Assembly: GCF_003946345.1 (NCBI RefSeq)
Contig: NZ_RHNY01000012.1
Location: forward strand, 1 to 64,000
Source of the DNA: Levilactobacillus tongjiangensis
GTDB taxonomy: Bacteria > Bacillota > Bacilli > Lactobacillales > Lactobacillaceae
Length of the DNA: 64,000 bases
Reading direction: 5' to 3'
Shown: positions 27,904 to 36,325 of the stretch, in pieces
How the letters are laid out: each line of letters begins with the position of its first letter
Numbering within the stretch: the first letter of the stretch is position 1
Translations under genes and position numbers: made by a program
Notes under the pieces: generated by a model
What the model was told of the DNA's origin: nothing
The model's input: the letters and a program-made list of their open reading frames with translations, nothing else
The model's database searches: none

Positions 27904-29579
27904 ACAAGTTAAACGTCAAAAATAACGAGACTGCTATCTTTGGCGTGGGTGGACTTGGTGAAATTGGGAAGAACACTTATGGCATCCAATTTCAGGACGA
28001 AATTATTCTGATTGATGCCGGAATCAAATTCCCGGAAGACGAACTATTAGGAATCGATTATGTGATTCCTGATTATCAATACCTCGTTGAAAACCAATCC
28101 AAGATCAAGGCGCTAGTGATCACCCACGGCCATGAAGACCATATTGGCGGTATCCCGTATTTGCTCAAGGCTTTAAACGTTCCTGTTTACGCAGGACCCC
28201 TGGCCTTGGCACTGATTAAGAACAAACTTGAAGAACACGGATTACTTAAATCGACTGAACTACACACAATTGATGACGACACTGTGCTCAAGTTCCGAAA
28301 GATGAGTGTCACCTTCTTCCGGACGACCCACTCAATTCCTGATACTTTGGGGATTGCTGTTCATACGCCGGTTGGGACAATTGTGGAAACGGGTGACTAT
28401 AAGTTCGACTTAACACCCGTTACGAACCAGCCGCCTGATCTTCAAAAGATGGCCAAGCTTGGTGCTGACGGTGTTCTATGTCTCATGTCGGATAGTACCA
28501 ACGCGGAACGCCCAATTTGGACGAAGTCAGAAAAATGGGTAGGTAAATCTATCCGGAAGATTTTTGACCAAGTTGAGGGTCGGGTCATCTTTGCAACATT
28601 TGCTTCAAACATTTCACGGATCGAAACGGCCTGCGAGACGGCCCTCGCCCACGGGCGTAAGATTGCTGTCTTCGGTCGTTCCATGGAAGCTGCGATTGTT
28701 AACGGTCGGGAATTGGGTTACCTCAATATTCCGGACGACGCTCTGGTTGATGCCAACACGATTCGCTCAATGCCTGCTGACAAAGTTATGATTCTTTGTA
28801 CCGGGTCACAGGGTGAACCCATGGCGGCCCTTTCACGGATTGCCAACGGAACCCACCGGCAAATCGCCATTCAACCTGGCGATACGGTGGTCTTCTCCAG
28901 TAACCCAATCCCCGGGAACACAATTTCTGTGAACCGGGTGATCAACGAGCTGGAAGAAGCTGGTGCCAACGTTATTCATGGTAAGGTCAACAACATCCAT
29001 ACGTCTGGTCATGGTGGTCAAGAAGAACAGAAACTGATGCTTCGGCTGATGCAACCTAAATTCTTCATGCCAATTCATGGTGAATACCGGATGTTAAAGA
29101 TCCATACTGAACTTGCTGAACAATGTGGTGTCCCACTTGATCATAGCTTCATCCTCCAAAATGGGGATGTCTTGGCATTGACCAAGGACTCTGCTCGAGT
29201 GGCGGGTCACTTCGCCGCTGGTGACGTATACATCGACGGTTCTGGTATCGGTGATATCGGTAACGTTGTGTTACGCGATCGGCAATTACTTTCTGAAGAA
29301 GGATTAGTTGTCGTCGTAGCCACCATTGACCTAAAGAATCAGGAAATCAAGGCTGGCCCTGACCTTCTCTCTCGTGGATTCGTCTACATGCGTGAATCTG
29401 GCGAGTTGTTAAACGAAGGCCGTCGTCGTGTCTTCCAAACGATTCGGCGGGCAATGCGCAATCCGAAGGCTACCGAAGCTTCCATTCGCAACGCTGTCAT
29501 TGATGATCTTCAGAACTTCTTATTCGAGAAGACTGAACGGCATCCAATGATTTTACCAATGTTTATTATGACCAAGTAA
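27900..29579 (+). CDS. rnjA: Ribonuclease J1
   Basis: 5'-3' exo- and endoribonuclease of mRNA decay. The 559-aa protein keeps the full metal site: HGHEDHIGG (H76, H78, D80, H81) and PIHGEYR, in contrast to the J2 copy at 5.5 kb. It has the beta-CASP domain ([17 protein letters not shown]) and no basic tail. Translationally coupled to rpoY. Confidence 0.96.
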   Translation: MNKLNVKNNETAIFGVGGLGEIGKNTYGIQFQDEIILIDAGIKFPEDELLGIDYVIPDYQYLVENQSKIKALVITHGHEDHIGGIPYLLKALNVPVYAGPLALALIKNKLEEHGLLKSTELHTIDDDTVLKFRKMSVTFFRTTHSIPDTLGIAVHTPVGTIVETGDYKFDLTPVTNQPPDLQKMAKLGADGVLCLMSDSTNAERPIWTKSEKWVGKSIRKIFDQVEGRVIFATFASNISRIETACETALAHGRKIAVFGRSMEAAIVNGRELGYLNIPDDALVDANTIRSMPADKVMILCTGSQGEPMAALSRIANGTHRQIAIQPGDTVVFSSNPIPGNTISVNRVINELEEAGANVIHGKVNNIHTSGHGGQEEQKLMLRLMQPKFFMPIHGEYRMLKIHTELAEQCGVPLDHSFILQNGDVLALTKDSARVAGHFAAGDVYIDGSGIGDIGNVVLRDRQLLSEEGLVVVVATIDLKNQEIKAGPDLLSRGFVYMRESGELLNEGRRRVFQTIRRAMRNPKATEASIRNAVIDDLQNFLFEKTERHPMILPMFIMTK

Positions 29580-29587
29580 ATTTCATG

Positions 29588-29617
29588 AGGTGATTGGCTA
29601 ATGCCAATCACCTTTTT
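29588..29617 (+). terminator. Terminator of rpoY-rnjA
   Basis: Perfect 11-bp stem AGGTGATTGGC / GCCAATCACCT with TAAT loop, then TTTTT. Confidence 0.92.
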
Positions 29618-29633
29618 AGTGCACTGAACCATC

Positions 29634-29693
29634 CCAAAAAAGACTCGCAGACGACTTCCTTGTAGCTTACCCAAAGGAGTCTGATTGCGAGTC
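29634..29693 (-). terminator. Long-stem terminator of the SnoaL-like gene
   Basis: Minus-strand GACTCGCA / TGCGAGTC enclosing CAGAC ... GTCTG and TCCTT ... AAGGA pairs, followed by TTTTTT. It lies 60 nt beyond the gene's stop. Confidence 0.75.
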
Positions 29694-29752
29694 AATCAAA
29701 TCAGTTCTTTCAATTTATTAGCAGTCCGCTTAGAAACTGTCACGCAGAACCA

Positions 29753-30115
29753 TTAGGCATCAATCACTACCTGTAGAAAGCTTATTTTATTGTTTTGATC
29801 AAACGTATAGGTATCGGTCCCGTGAAATGCAAATAGTCGTCCCGTCTGCTTACGTCCAGCAACTGCCCACTCCGCCTGATAGCCATTCTTTGTGGCAACG
29901 ACGTGGCAGAGATGTCGCAGTTCTTGATTATCTTTGAAAAAGTTCTCAAAAAAACGAGCAATTCCAGTTGGTGTCTCAACCGTCATGCCATTCGCGCTCT
30001 TAACGACCGCTTTAGTCGAAAAAAGCGAGATTATCGCACTTAATGCCTGAGAATCATTAGACGCCAGGTCTGAAAGTTGAAAATACTGCTTAACTATTTC
30101 CGCTCTTGTATCCAT
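29753..30115 (-). CDS. SnoaL / NTF2-like small protein
   Basis: A 120-aa cytoplasmic protein with the cone-shaped NTF2-like pattern: helical start (AEIVKQYFQLSDLASNDSQAL), FSTKAVV strand, GIARFFENFF helix and alternating strands to the end (GRLFAFHGTDTYTFDQ). Such proteins may bind small ligands or catalyse isomerisation; nothing fixes the activity. GGAGGGGGG precedes the ATG. Confidence 0.7.
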   Translation of the reverse strand: MDTRAEIVKQYFQLSDLASNDSQALSAIISLFSTKAVVKSANGMTVETPTGIARFFENFFKDNQELRHLCHVVATKNGYQAEWAVAGRKQTGRLFAFHGTDTYTFDQNNKISFLQVVIDA

Positions 30116-30594
30116 ACAGATCCCCCCTCCTTAATCACTTAGTTTAGGCAAAACCGGCAAGAAGTAAAGAAAACTAAAGATTGAAAAACAAACTGGATTA
30201 GGCCGTAAAATAGTACCTTAGCTGTTGTCATTTTCTAGGAGAAACACTCGGCAAGTGAAGCTAAGTCTCCGCCAATCCAAACCAAGCTTCGTCGCTTCAA
30301 CTGCCTAAAACGTCCCCAAATCCGTATAGTTGCGTGATACATCTTGTTCAGTACTAAGCCCCTATCAAGGCATCTTGTATATAACAACCTACAGTTTCTT
30401 TGATGCTAATTGATTCATGGGTTAAGCCAGCTCTATATCGTGACCGTTCAGTGCTCAGAACCGACCACTACAAAGATTTTAAACATCCATTATGGCCATT
30501 TCTTATAACAAAGGAAAGTTCCTCCGGAATTACTAGGCACCATTGACGTTTTCGTTTATAATGAAATGGACTAAAAATTGAGAGGAGCAGTACG
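30116..30594. other. 480-bp intergenic stretch without a recognised gene
   Basis: I see no supported ORF or RNA motif. A TATAAT at 30557-30562, 33 nt before the diacylglycerol-kinase gene, is a likely -10 with a poor -35; a TTGACG at 30543 is too close to pair with it. A GTCTCCGCC at 30268-30276 faintly resembles the end of the structured elements described elsewhere, but no stem supports this. Confidence 0.4.
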
Positions 30595-31554
30595 GTGAGT
30601 GTCCAGTTCTATATCATCTTAAACGAACATGCGGGAAGTGGCCACGCCGGAACACTTTGGCCTCAGATTAAAGAGCGTCTCGATGCTGCTCAGGTCTCCT
30701 ACCAAGTAGCAGTTTCGGAGTACCCCCACCACACCGTGTTATTAAGCGAGCAATTCGGTAAGCAGTTACCGGATGAACCGCATCAAGGATGGGTCGTCCT
30801 CGCCGTTGGTGGCGATGGCACCCTCCACGAGGCCATCAACGGTCTCACGCAGCTTCACCGTGAATATCCCATTCCCGTAGCTTACATTCCAATTGGCTCA
30901 GGGAACGATTTTGCCCGTGGTGCCGGCATGGCACTTAACTGGCACGAAGCGTTGAATCAAGTGATCCAGTGTACCCATGCAACAAACTATGACATTGGAA
31001 CCTACAACGAAACGATCAAGCAGGAACGTGGTGTTTTCACTAACAATCTTGGTATCGGTTTCGACGCCGCCATCATTTCGCAAGCGAACCAGTCGCGGGC
31101 AAAAGTTTGGCTCAATAAACATCACCTGGGGTCCCTTTCATATCTGGCCTCTGCGCTGAGTGTGTACTACAACCAAACGGGCTTCACCTTGACCGTGCAC
31201 GTTGGCAATCGACGAGATATCTACCCGCACGCCTTCTTGGTGACCACGACCAATCACCCCTACTTTGGGGGCGGCGTTGGTATTGCACCCAACGCCAAAA
31301 TCACCGATCACAAACTTCACCTAGTCGTTATTGAAAAACCAAATTTCTTCAAATTGCTCTGGCTAGCTTTACGCCTTGTATTTAAGCGCCATTTGACGTC
31401 TAAGGCCGTTCACTACTATCAGGCATCACGAGTCCACCTAACCGTCCCAGCCATCGAATATGGCCAGTTAGACGGCGAGGAGATGGGTGGCCGCTTCTTC
31501 GACGTTTATGCTGGCGTTGAACAGTACCCATTTTGGTTTGATATCACGATTTAG
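30595..31554 (+). CDS. Diacylglycerol kinase family lipid kinase (DgkB/YegS-like)
   Basis: Soluble lipid kinase that recycles diacylglycerol to phosphatidic acid. The 319-aa product has NEHAGSG near residue 9, the ATP motif GGDGTLHEAINGL, PIGSGNDFARG, and the C-terminal LDGE in YGQLDGEEM. The start is GTG behind AGAGGAG. Plus-strand single gene with a good terminator. DgkB is likely but other substrates of this family cannot be excluded. Confidence 0.9.
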   Translation: MSVQFYIILNEHAGSGHAGTLWPQIKERLDAAQVSYQVAVSEYPHHTVLLSEQFGKQLPDEPHQGWVVLAVGGDGTLHEAINGLTQLHREYPIPVAYIPIGSGNDFARGAGMALNWHEALNQVIQCTHATNYDIGTYNETIKQERGVFTNNLGIGFDAAIISQANQSRAKVWLNKHHLGSLSYLASALSVYYNQTGFTLTVHVGNRRDIYPHAFLVTTTNHPYFGGGVGIAPNAKITDHKLHLVVIEKPNFFKLLWLALRLVFKRHLTSKAVHYYQASRVHLTVPAIEYGQLDGEEMGGRFFDVYAGVEQYPFWFDITI

Positions 31555-31557
31555 CCA

Positions 31558-31599
31558 CAAAAAAAGCCGTACCATCAATCGTTGATGGTGCGGCTTTTG
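31558..31599. terminator. Bidirectional terminator after the diacylglycerol-kinase gene
   Basis: GCCGTACCATCAA / TTGATGGTGCGGC (one wobble) with AAAAA before and TTTT after; serves the kinase gene and the convergent small gene at 31.6 kb. Confidence 0.9.
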
Positions 31600-31629
31600 T
31601 GAGTTGTTTGCACGACTCACGGGTTTAAT

Positions 31630-31836
31630 TTAGTCTTCAGAAGCTTCCATGGCTTCCAGAATCATGTCCAGCTGAGCGCACTTATTGGACAAGTCATTCA
31701 TTTCTTTCCCAAACTGGGGTTCAATTAGAACCGTGTCAGCGCTAGAATGAACACTTTCGGATTCCTTCCGTTTTAACGTAGCCAGCTGTGAATTAGCCCG
31801 CCGATACTCTTCCAGAATCTCAATTCGATTACTCAC
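31630..31836 (-). CDS. Small conserved hypothetical, coiled-coil-like
   Basis: A 68-aa, charged, helical protein (SNRIEILEEYRRANSQLATL ... DLSNKCAQLDMILEAMEASED) with a probable coiled coil and no membrane segment. The start is GTG at 31836, 9 nt behind GGAG. Its leader contains a nested inverted repeat. Function unknown. Confidence 0.7.
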   Translation of the reverse strand: MSNRIEILEEYRRANSQLATLKRKESESVHSSADTVLIEPQFGKEMNDLSNKCAQLDMILEAMEASED

Positions 31837-31860
31837 CTTTAACAACTCCTCTTGATTTAA

Positions 31861-31943
31861 TGATATTGTGGTTCAGTCTCTCACCTCGTGGTAGAAACTT
31901 AAACATCTTTACTGAACCGTAATTCGATGTCACTACAATATCA
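31861..31943 (-). repeat. Nested inverted repeat upstream of the small coiled-coil gene
   Basis: TGATATTGTGGTTCAGT (31861-31877) pairs in two parts: its first 9 nt with ACAATATCA at 31935-31943 and its last 8 nt with ACTGAACC at 31911-31918. The right arm carries a 16-nt insertion between the parts. It lies 25 nt before the GTG start. Could be a leader structure or paired operators. Confidence 0.55.
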
Positions 31944-31968
31944 CCAAACATTTGGATTTGCAAGAAGA

Positions 31969-32043
31969 TTGTGAAAAGTTTTTTGCCCCACATCTTGCGG
32001 AGTGTTGCGCCTTAAGTTGCCTTCAAATGAACTTTTTTCACAA
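31969..32043 (-). repeat. Imperfect inverted repeat after the LysM/P60 gene
   Basis: TTGTGAAAAGTT at 31969-31980 faces AACTTTTTTCACAA at 32030-32043, 40 nt beyond the P60 gene's stop. It may act as that gene's terminator on the minus strand, although the T-run is short and inside the stem. Confidence 0.4.
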
Positions 32044-32082
32044 CCGGCTGATTCTCAGAAATAGTCGCCTTCCTGAAAACGA

Positions 32083-33654
32083 TTACTTGACCGTCCCAGC
32101 AAAGGATGGCATGAAGTACTTGCTAAGGGACTGAACCTTTACATTTTGACCAGGAGCTGGTGCGTGAACGTATTGGTTGTTCCCTAAGTAGATAGCGTCG
32201 TGGTAACTAGCACCCTTGCTCCCCCAGAATAAGATATCACCTGGTTGGGCGTTAGCCACAGAGTGCGTTGAGACACGGCTTTCTTGTGAAACGGTGTTAT
32301 GTGGCAGGCTAACCCCATTCGCATGGGCGTAAACGTAAGCCACTAAGCCAGAACAATCCATTCCACTTAATGAAGAACCGCCCCAAACGTAAGGAATGCT
32401 AGCGGTGGACAGCTTCAAAGCTAAGCTCGTAACGGAGCCTGAAGTCAAACCAGCAGTGCTGGCCTGCTTCGTGCTACTAGAAGTCTTAACTGCGGCCGTT
32501 GAACGACTACTTTGCGTGGTCGTCGAGCTACTGGACGTTGCTGCTGGTTGTGCCACAGCTGAACGGGTAGTCGTCTTGATCCGCTTCTTTGTCGTTTTAG
32601 TCGATTGCGCTGAAGTCGTAGCCGTCGCATTTTGACTACCAGTCTGCGTGGTAGCACTCGAGGTTGCAGCTGACCGACTGGTTGATGACACGGCTGCCGC
32701 ACGCGTCGTCTTTGGTGCGACAGCCGTGGATGCCTGGGTCGACTGCTGACTAGTGGCGGATGATTGTACGCTAGCCTGCGTCGTTGACTTTTGTGGCGTT
32801 GATTGACTCGTTGCCGTAGCGCTTGAACCTGAAGAAGCAACTGACTGGCTTTGCGTCGTGGCTGGCTGGCTCTGACTCTGGCTTACAGTCGCTGACTGGC
32901 TAGCACTAGAACTTGGTGCCGCCTTCGTCACGGATGCCCGTGAAGGCGTCTGAGTAGCTGATGACGCTGGCGCTTGTTGATGCTTGTACGTGCTAGAACT
33001 ATTGGATTGCGTAGACGATTGCGTCTGACTAGAAGTCTGGCTCTGTGACTGTGACGAGGAACCGGCTACATAACTGGCACTGGAAGTCTTGGTATTAGAA
33101 CTACCAGTCGTAGCAGGTGCCTGCTTTTGTTGTTGCTTGCTAGCAGCCGCCTGCTGTGCGGCAACAATTTGGGCTTGAACGGCAGCGGCCTTTTGAGTCG
33201 TTTGCCGCGTTGCACTAGGCGTGGCTGGAGTACTTGAGTTAGATTGCGTGCTCTTAGTAGCACCAGCTGGAATGATCAATTTTTGACCAACGCTTAACGT
33301 GTCACCTGACAACCCGTTGGCCTTCTGTAATTGTGCGACTGTTAAGTGGTAAGTCTGTGCAAGATCCCAGAGGGTGTCCCCAGACTTTACCGTGTATGAT
33401 TGCTGACTATTCTTTGCTGATTTTACCTGTAACCGTTGCCCGACAAAAATCAGGTCAGTCTTAGCGTCGATTGAATTCTGTTGTTCTAAATCCGAAATTG
33501 AGACATTGTACTTTTGAGAAAGGTCCCAAACGGTGTCCCCTTGTTGAACTTTGATGCTATCTGCGTTTGCGGTGATTGTAGCCCCAGCGGCAAATGCGCC
33601 AATGGCACCGACGACCCCAACGACTGCTTTAGTTGTTCGTTGTCCTGTACTCAT
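32083..33654 (-). CDS. Secreted LysM / NlpC-P60 peptidoglycan hydrolase
   Basis: Cell-wall endopeptidase, probably cutting peptide stems during cell separation. The 523-aa product has a signal peptide (AVVGVVGAIGAFAAGATITANA), two LysM domains at about 37-80 and 90-133 (VQQGDTVWDLSQKYNVS; VKSGDTLWDLAQTYHLT), a Ser/Thr/Gln/Ala-rich low-complexity linker of roughly 270 residues, and a C-terminal NlpC/P60 domain with catalytic Cys in GMDCSGLV and His in YHDAIYLG. ATG 33654 is used; a nearby TTG at 33663 is closer to AAGGA but lies before a poorer N-terminus. Confidence 0.93.
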   Translation of the reverse strand: MSTGQRTTKAVVGVVGAIGAFAAGATITANADSIKVQQGDTVWDLSQKYNVSISDLEQQNSIDAKTDLIFVGQRLQVKSAKNSQQSYTVKSGDTLWDLAQTYHLTVAQLQKANGLSGDTLSVGQKLIIPAGATKSTQSNSSTPATPSATRQTTQKAAAVQAQIVAAQQAAASKQQQKQAPATTGSSNTKTSSASYVAGSSSQSQSQTSSQTQSSTQSNSSSTYKHQQAPASSATQTPSRASVTKAAPSSSASQSATVSQSQSQPATTQSQSVASSGSSATATSQSTPQKSTTQASVQSSATSQQSTQASTAVAPKTTRAAAVSSTSRSAATSSATTQTGSQNATATTSAQSTKTTKKRIKTTTRSAVAQPAATSSSSTTTQSSRSTAAVKTSSSTKQASTAGLTSGSVTSLALKLSTASIPYVWGGSSLSGMDCSGLVAYVYAHANGVSLPHNTVSQESRVSTHSVANAQPGDILFWGSKGASYHDAIYLGNNQYVHAPAPGQNVKVQSLSKYFMPSFAGTVK

Positions 33655-33886
33655 CTTTACCAACACGTCCTTTTATGACTTTAGATTTCAAAAACAGCGT
33701 GAATGACAACTGCCCATCAATCATGCGACAGTCACGTTCGTTCATACTCAATACGAATCACAAATTCATATTACCACACGTTTTCCCAGTTTCTTGTGAA
33801 TTATTAAGGAAATATTAACGGATTTCGGGTCAAGAACATGCATTCCCCGTAATCGTTTTCATGAGCTTATTATCTTTTAAAAGCCT

Positions 33887-33895
33887 ATTATATCA
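33887..33895 (-). promoter_or_regulatory. Extended -10 promoter for the LysM/P60 gene
   Basis: TGA-TATAAT on the minus strand, about 230 nt before the start codon, with a weak -35 (AGAAAG). This implies a long leader. The remainder of the gap up to 34087 shows nothing else I can name. Confidence 0.5.
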
Positions 33896-34087
33896 GGGAA
33901 CTATTTTGGCTTTCTGACGAACATTGGTTCTTTTGTCTAATGAATCCAAACACAATTATTTAGTTGACAGCGACAGCGTTTCCATCCGGTCCATCAAATT
34001 GCAAAATACAAGTTGTTCTTAATGTCGCTTTCTGTACATTACAACTAAATCATTCCAACTAGACTTTGTGAAATAAAATTTTCTACA

Positions 34088-34116
34088 CAAAAAAACGGAC
34101 GTCTTTACGCCCGTTT
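34088..34116 (-). terminator. Terminator of the DUF1002 gene
   Basis: 10-bp stem AAACGGGCGT / ACGTCCGTTT (one wobble), AAAG loop, then a T-run, 28 nt after the stop. Confidence 0.88.
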
Positions 34117-34144
34117 ATTAGTTATCTCACCGTTCCGGTGACTT

Positions 34145-35182
34145 TTAATTGCCTAATCCTTTGAAGAAATTAACGATACTGTTCCAAATTCTCACAATGA
34201 AATTCTCAGCTTTTTGGGCATCGGCACTGTTAGCAAAGTCCTTCACACCCGCCATTTTATTCCCAATACTGTTAGCTAGACTATTTGCCACATTTGTTAC
34301 ATTGGTGACGTAGCTCTTACTCGTAGAAACTGGGGCTTGTTGAACCTTGCTCAAAGCCACTGCAATGTTGGTAATCTGTGTTGAACTAGTATTGTCCGAA
34401 ATTCCACGTTTAGCCAAAGCCTTGTTCAGCATGTCTTCGATATCGGACTTGGTTGCCAAGTCGTTACCATTCTGGCGCTGTTTAGCCAGATCAGAGGAAA
34501 CATCCCCCACAGCAGCCATCAGTTTCCCAGGGTACTTCTTGTCACTGTTGTTCGAATCGATAGCTGGTTGGGTGGCATCCAGCACACCGTTAGCTGCTTG
34601 GGTGTTTTCTGAATTCAGTGTTAAGCCATCGGCAGCCAGTGCTTTATAAACCCCTGTCAGGGCAGATTCCCCAGAAACCGACTTATCAGCCGTGACCGTG
34701 ATAATCACGTCCTTAACACCGGCCATCGTGGCAACCATCGCGTATTGCTGGGAGGTCACCTCAGTAATGTTATTACTCCCATTGTAATTAGCAATGTTGA
34801 CCTTGACGCCAGTCCCCGGGTCAGCTGGTGCTAACGCCACAGAACTGATCATACTAGCATCGGTCGTCCCAGCTGAATTCAGATACTTCGCGTAATCACT
34901 TCCGGAAGCGGTCAGTGACGTGTAATTAGACTTGACGCCCAACGCACTCGAAACGGTATCCTTATCCTCGCTAGCCAATCCAGCACCATACACCACGTAG
35001 GCCTTTGAGAGTGCCTTGGTCTGAACCGTGCTGCCACTATCAGACGAAGTGCTGTCACCAGTGGTACTGCTCGTCGTGTCCGTAGTGTCTGCCGTATCAG
35101 CGTGGACCCGAACGGTACTTCCACCAATTCCCACAGCCAAGACAGCTGCTGCAAGTCCTAAAATAACGTGTTTGAGTTTCAT
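34145..35182 (-). CDS. Secreted DUF1002 family protein
   Basis: A 345-aa exported protein: signal peptide (VILGLAAAVLAVGIGGSTVRVHA) followed by a Ser/Thr/Asp-rich segment and the DUF1002 domain (AYVVYGAGLASEDKDTVSSA ... YAMVATMAGVKDVIITVTAD). The C-terminal end has a short amphipathic stretch (IWNSIVNFFKGLGN). Function unknown. ATG 35182 is favoured over the adjacent ATG 35185 by spacing to AGGG. Confidence 0.88.
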   Translation of the reverse strand: MKLKHVILGLAAAVLAVGIGGSTVRVHADTADTTDTTSSTTGDSTSSDSGSTVQTKALSKAYVVYGAGLASEDKDTVSSALGVKSNYTSLTASGSDYAKYLNSAGTTDASMISSVALAPADPGTGVKVNIANYNGSNNITEVTSQQYAMVATMAGVKDVIITVTADKSVSGESALTGVYKALAADGLTLNSENTQAANGVLDATQPAIDSNNSDKKYPGKLMAAVGDVSSDLAKQRQNGNDLATKSDIEDMLNKALAKRGISDNTSSTQITNIAVALSKVQQAPVSTSKSYVTNVTNVANSLANSIGNKMAGVKDFANSADAQKAENFIVRIWNSIVNFFKGLGN

Positions 35183-35230
35183 CATGATCCCTCTCTTTTC
35201 ACTATTTTGTTAATCGATTCCCTTAAGCTG

Positions 35231-35239
35231 AGTATAGCA
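35231..35239 (-). promoter_or_regulatory. Extended -10 promoter of the DUF1002 gene
   Basis: TGC-TATACT about 50 nt before the start; -35 not convincing. Confidence 0.5.
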
Positions 35240-35298
35240 TGTGCTGTGTAGCTGGCCGCATTTCAGCCCAGACCTTAGAGAATTCTTCAGACTTGAAA

Positions 35299-36192
35299 TT
35301 ATTGCCAGAACCGCCGTGCACCAGCATATTCAGCTGCAAATTTCGGTGTTGTCAGAGAGGTTAACCGGACGCTTTCACCCGGCTTAGGTGCGTGTAAAAC
35401 CTGCCCACTACCTGCGTAGAGTCCAACGTGGTGAATAGCCCCCGTACCGTGTTCCCGGGCAAAGAAGACCAAGTCCCCAGCCGCCAACGCCTCTGGTGCA
35501 ATAGGATAACCATTCGCAAACTGATCTTGAGCGTCTCGCGGTACCGAGTATCCTAGCGCACGATGTAAGGCGTAAACCAAGCCTGAACAGTCAAACCCTT
35601 GTGGGGTGATGCCCCCCCATAGATATGGCGTATCAATGAACTGTTTGCCTAGTGTTAATAACCGACTCCCATCATCGGCACCAGTAACGCCCAGCTTAGC
35701 TGCATTCGCTGAAATCCAGCCGCTACCTAAGGGTGTCACAACTTGAATCCACTCCGCATCCTGACCAGTGGTTGTCAGAATCGCGCCCAATGGTAACTGC
35801 GCAATGGGCTGACGGTCAGCGTCTAGTAAAGGCGTCTCAGGTTGAACGAGCCGGACCGTAGTCGTGGGATATTCCAGTTCCTCATCGTCAGCCGTCATCT
35901 GTGCTAACGGTAACCAGCCTGGGTACCCCCGCCGTTCTTGACGATTATCTTGGCGCTTAACAAAGACATGGGCCCAGTCACCTTCAACGCGATCCAACAC
36001 GACGCGGTCGTTGAATAACGCCTCGGTCACAATACAGTCTTGATCAGATAAGCGCTCTTGATCTGCGGGCTGCAAGCTCGCTAACCATTTAGTCAAATCG
36101 CCATCTTGTATGTAGTCTTGATCCACTTCAGTTACAGCAGTCGGCGCTGACCAAACTAGCGCCGTCGGAACCTTGATCCGTCTAATCTCCAT
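35299..36192 (-). CDS. NlpC/P60 cysteine peptidase with SH3-like domains, no signal peptide
   Basis: A 297-aa protein with two bacterial SH3-like segments (about 5-80 and 95-170) and a C-terminal NlpC/P60 domain: WGGITPQGFDCSGLV (catalytic Cys), AAGDLVFFA and HHVGLYAGSG (His). The lack of a signal peptide and the architecture fit YkfC-type gamma-D-glutamyl-L-diamino acid endopeptidases, which act on imported muropeptides in the cytoplasm. ATG 36192 lies 9 nt behind GGAGGCG. Its neighbours are cell-wall and sugar genes; murQ, another recycling gene, is 6 kb away. Confidence 0.85.
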   Translation of the reverse strand: MEIRRIKVPTALVWSAPTAVTEVDQDYIQDGDLTKWLASLQPADQERLSDQDCIVTEALFNDRVVLDRVEGDWAHVFVKRQDNRQERRGYPGWLPLAQMTADDEELEYPTTTVRLVQPETPLLDADRQPIAQLPLGAILTTTGQDAEWIQVVTPLGSGWISANAAKLGVTGADDGSRLLTLGKQFIDTPYLWGGITPQGFDCSGLVYALHRALGYSVPRDAQDQFANGYPIAPEALAAGDLVFFAREHGTGAIHHVGLYAGSGQVLHAPKPGESVRLTSLTTPKFAAEYAGARRFWQ

Positions 36193-36281
36193 TAAAACCG
36201 CCTCCAGTGTCTTTACGTCCAATATACCAATAATTTCGAGAACTTACTAGTTGAGGACGTGACTTTCTTTAAATCCGGCTG

Positions 36282-36320
36282 AAAAAAAGAGCATCCGGCT
36301 CTCAGTCACAGATGCTCTTT
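36282..36320 (-). terminator. Terminator of tkt
   Basis: 10-bp stem AAAGAGCATC / GATGCTCTTT followed by seven T on the minus strand. Confidence 0.92.
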
Positions 36321-36325
36321 CCAAG

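Noticed and set aside
30240-30330. A possible sixth structured element with GTCTCCGCC and CGTCCCC
   Set aside because: The two short matches are not framed by complementary arms or by the other conserved motifs.
32396-33263. Overlapping frames across the Ser/Thr/Gln-rich part of the P60 hydrolase
   Set aside because: Products of the repetitive linker read in other frames.
33545-33740. An open frame in the LysM/P60 leader starting MNERDCRMIDG and overlapping the main start
   Set aside because: No ribosome binding site stands before it and the codon pattern is not protein-like; it is probably chance in a long leader.
33667-34083. WalR boxes before the LysM/P60 gene
   Set aside because: No TGTWAH pair with a 5-nt spacer could be found; only isolated halves.
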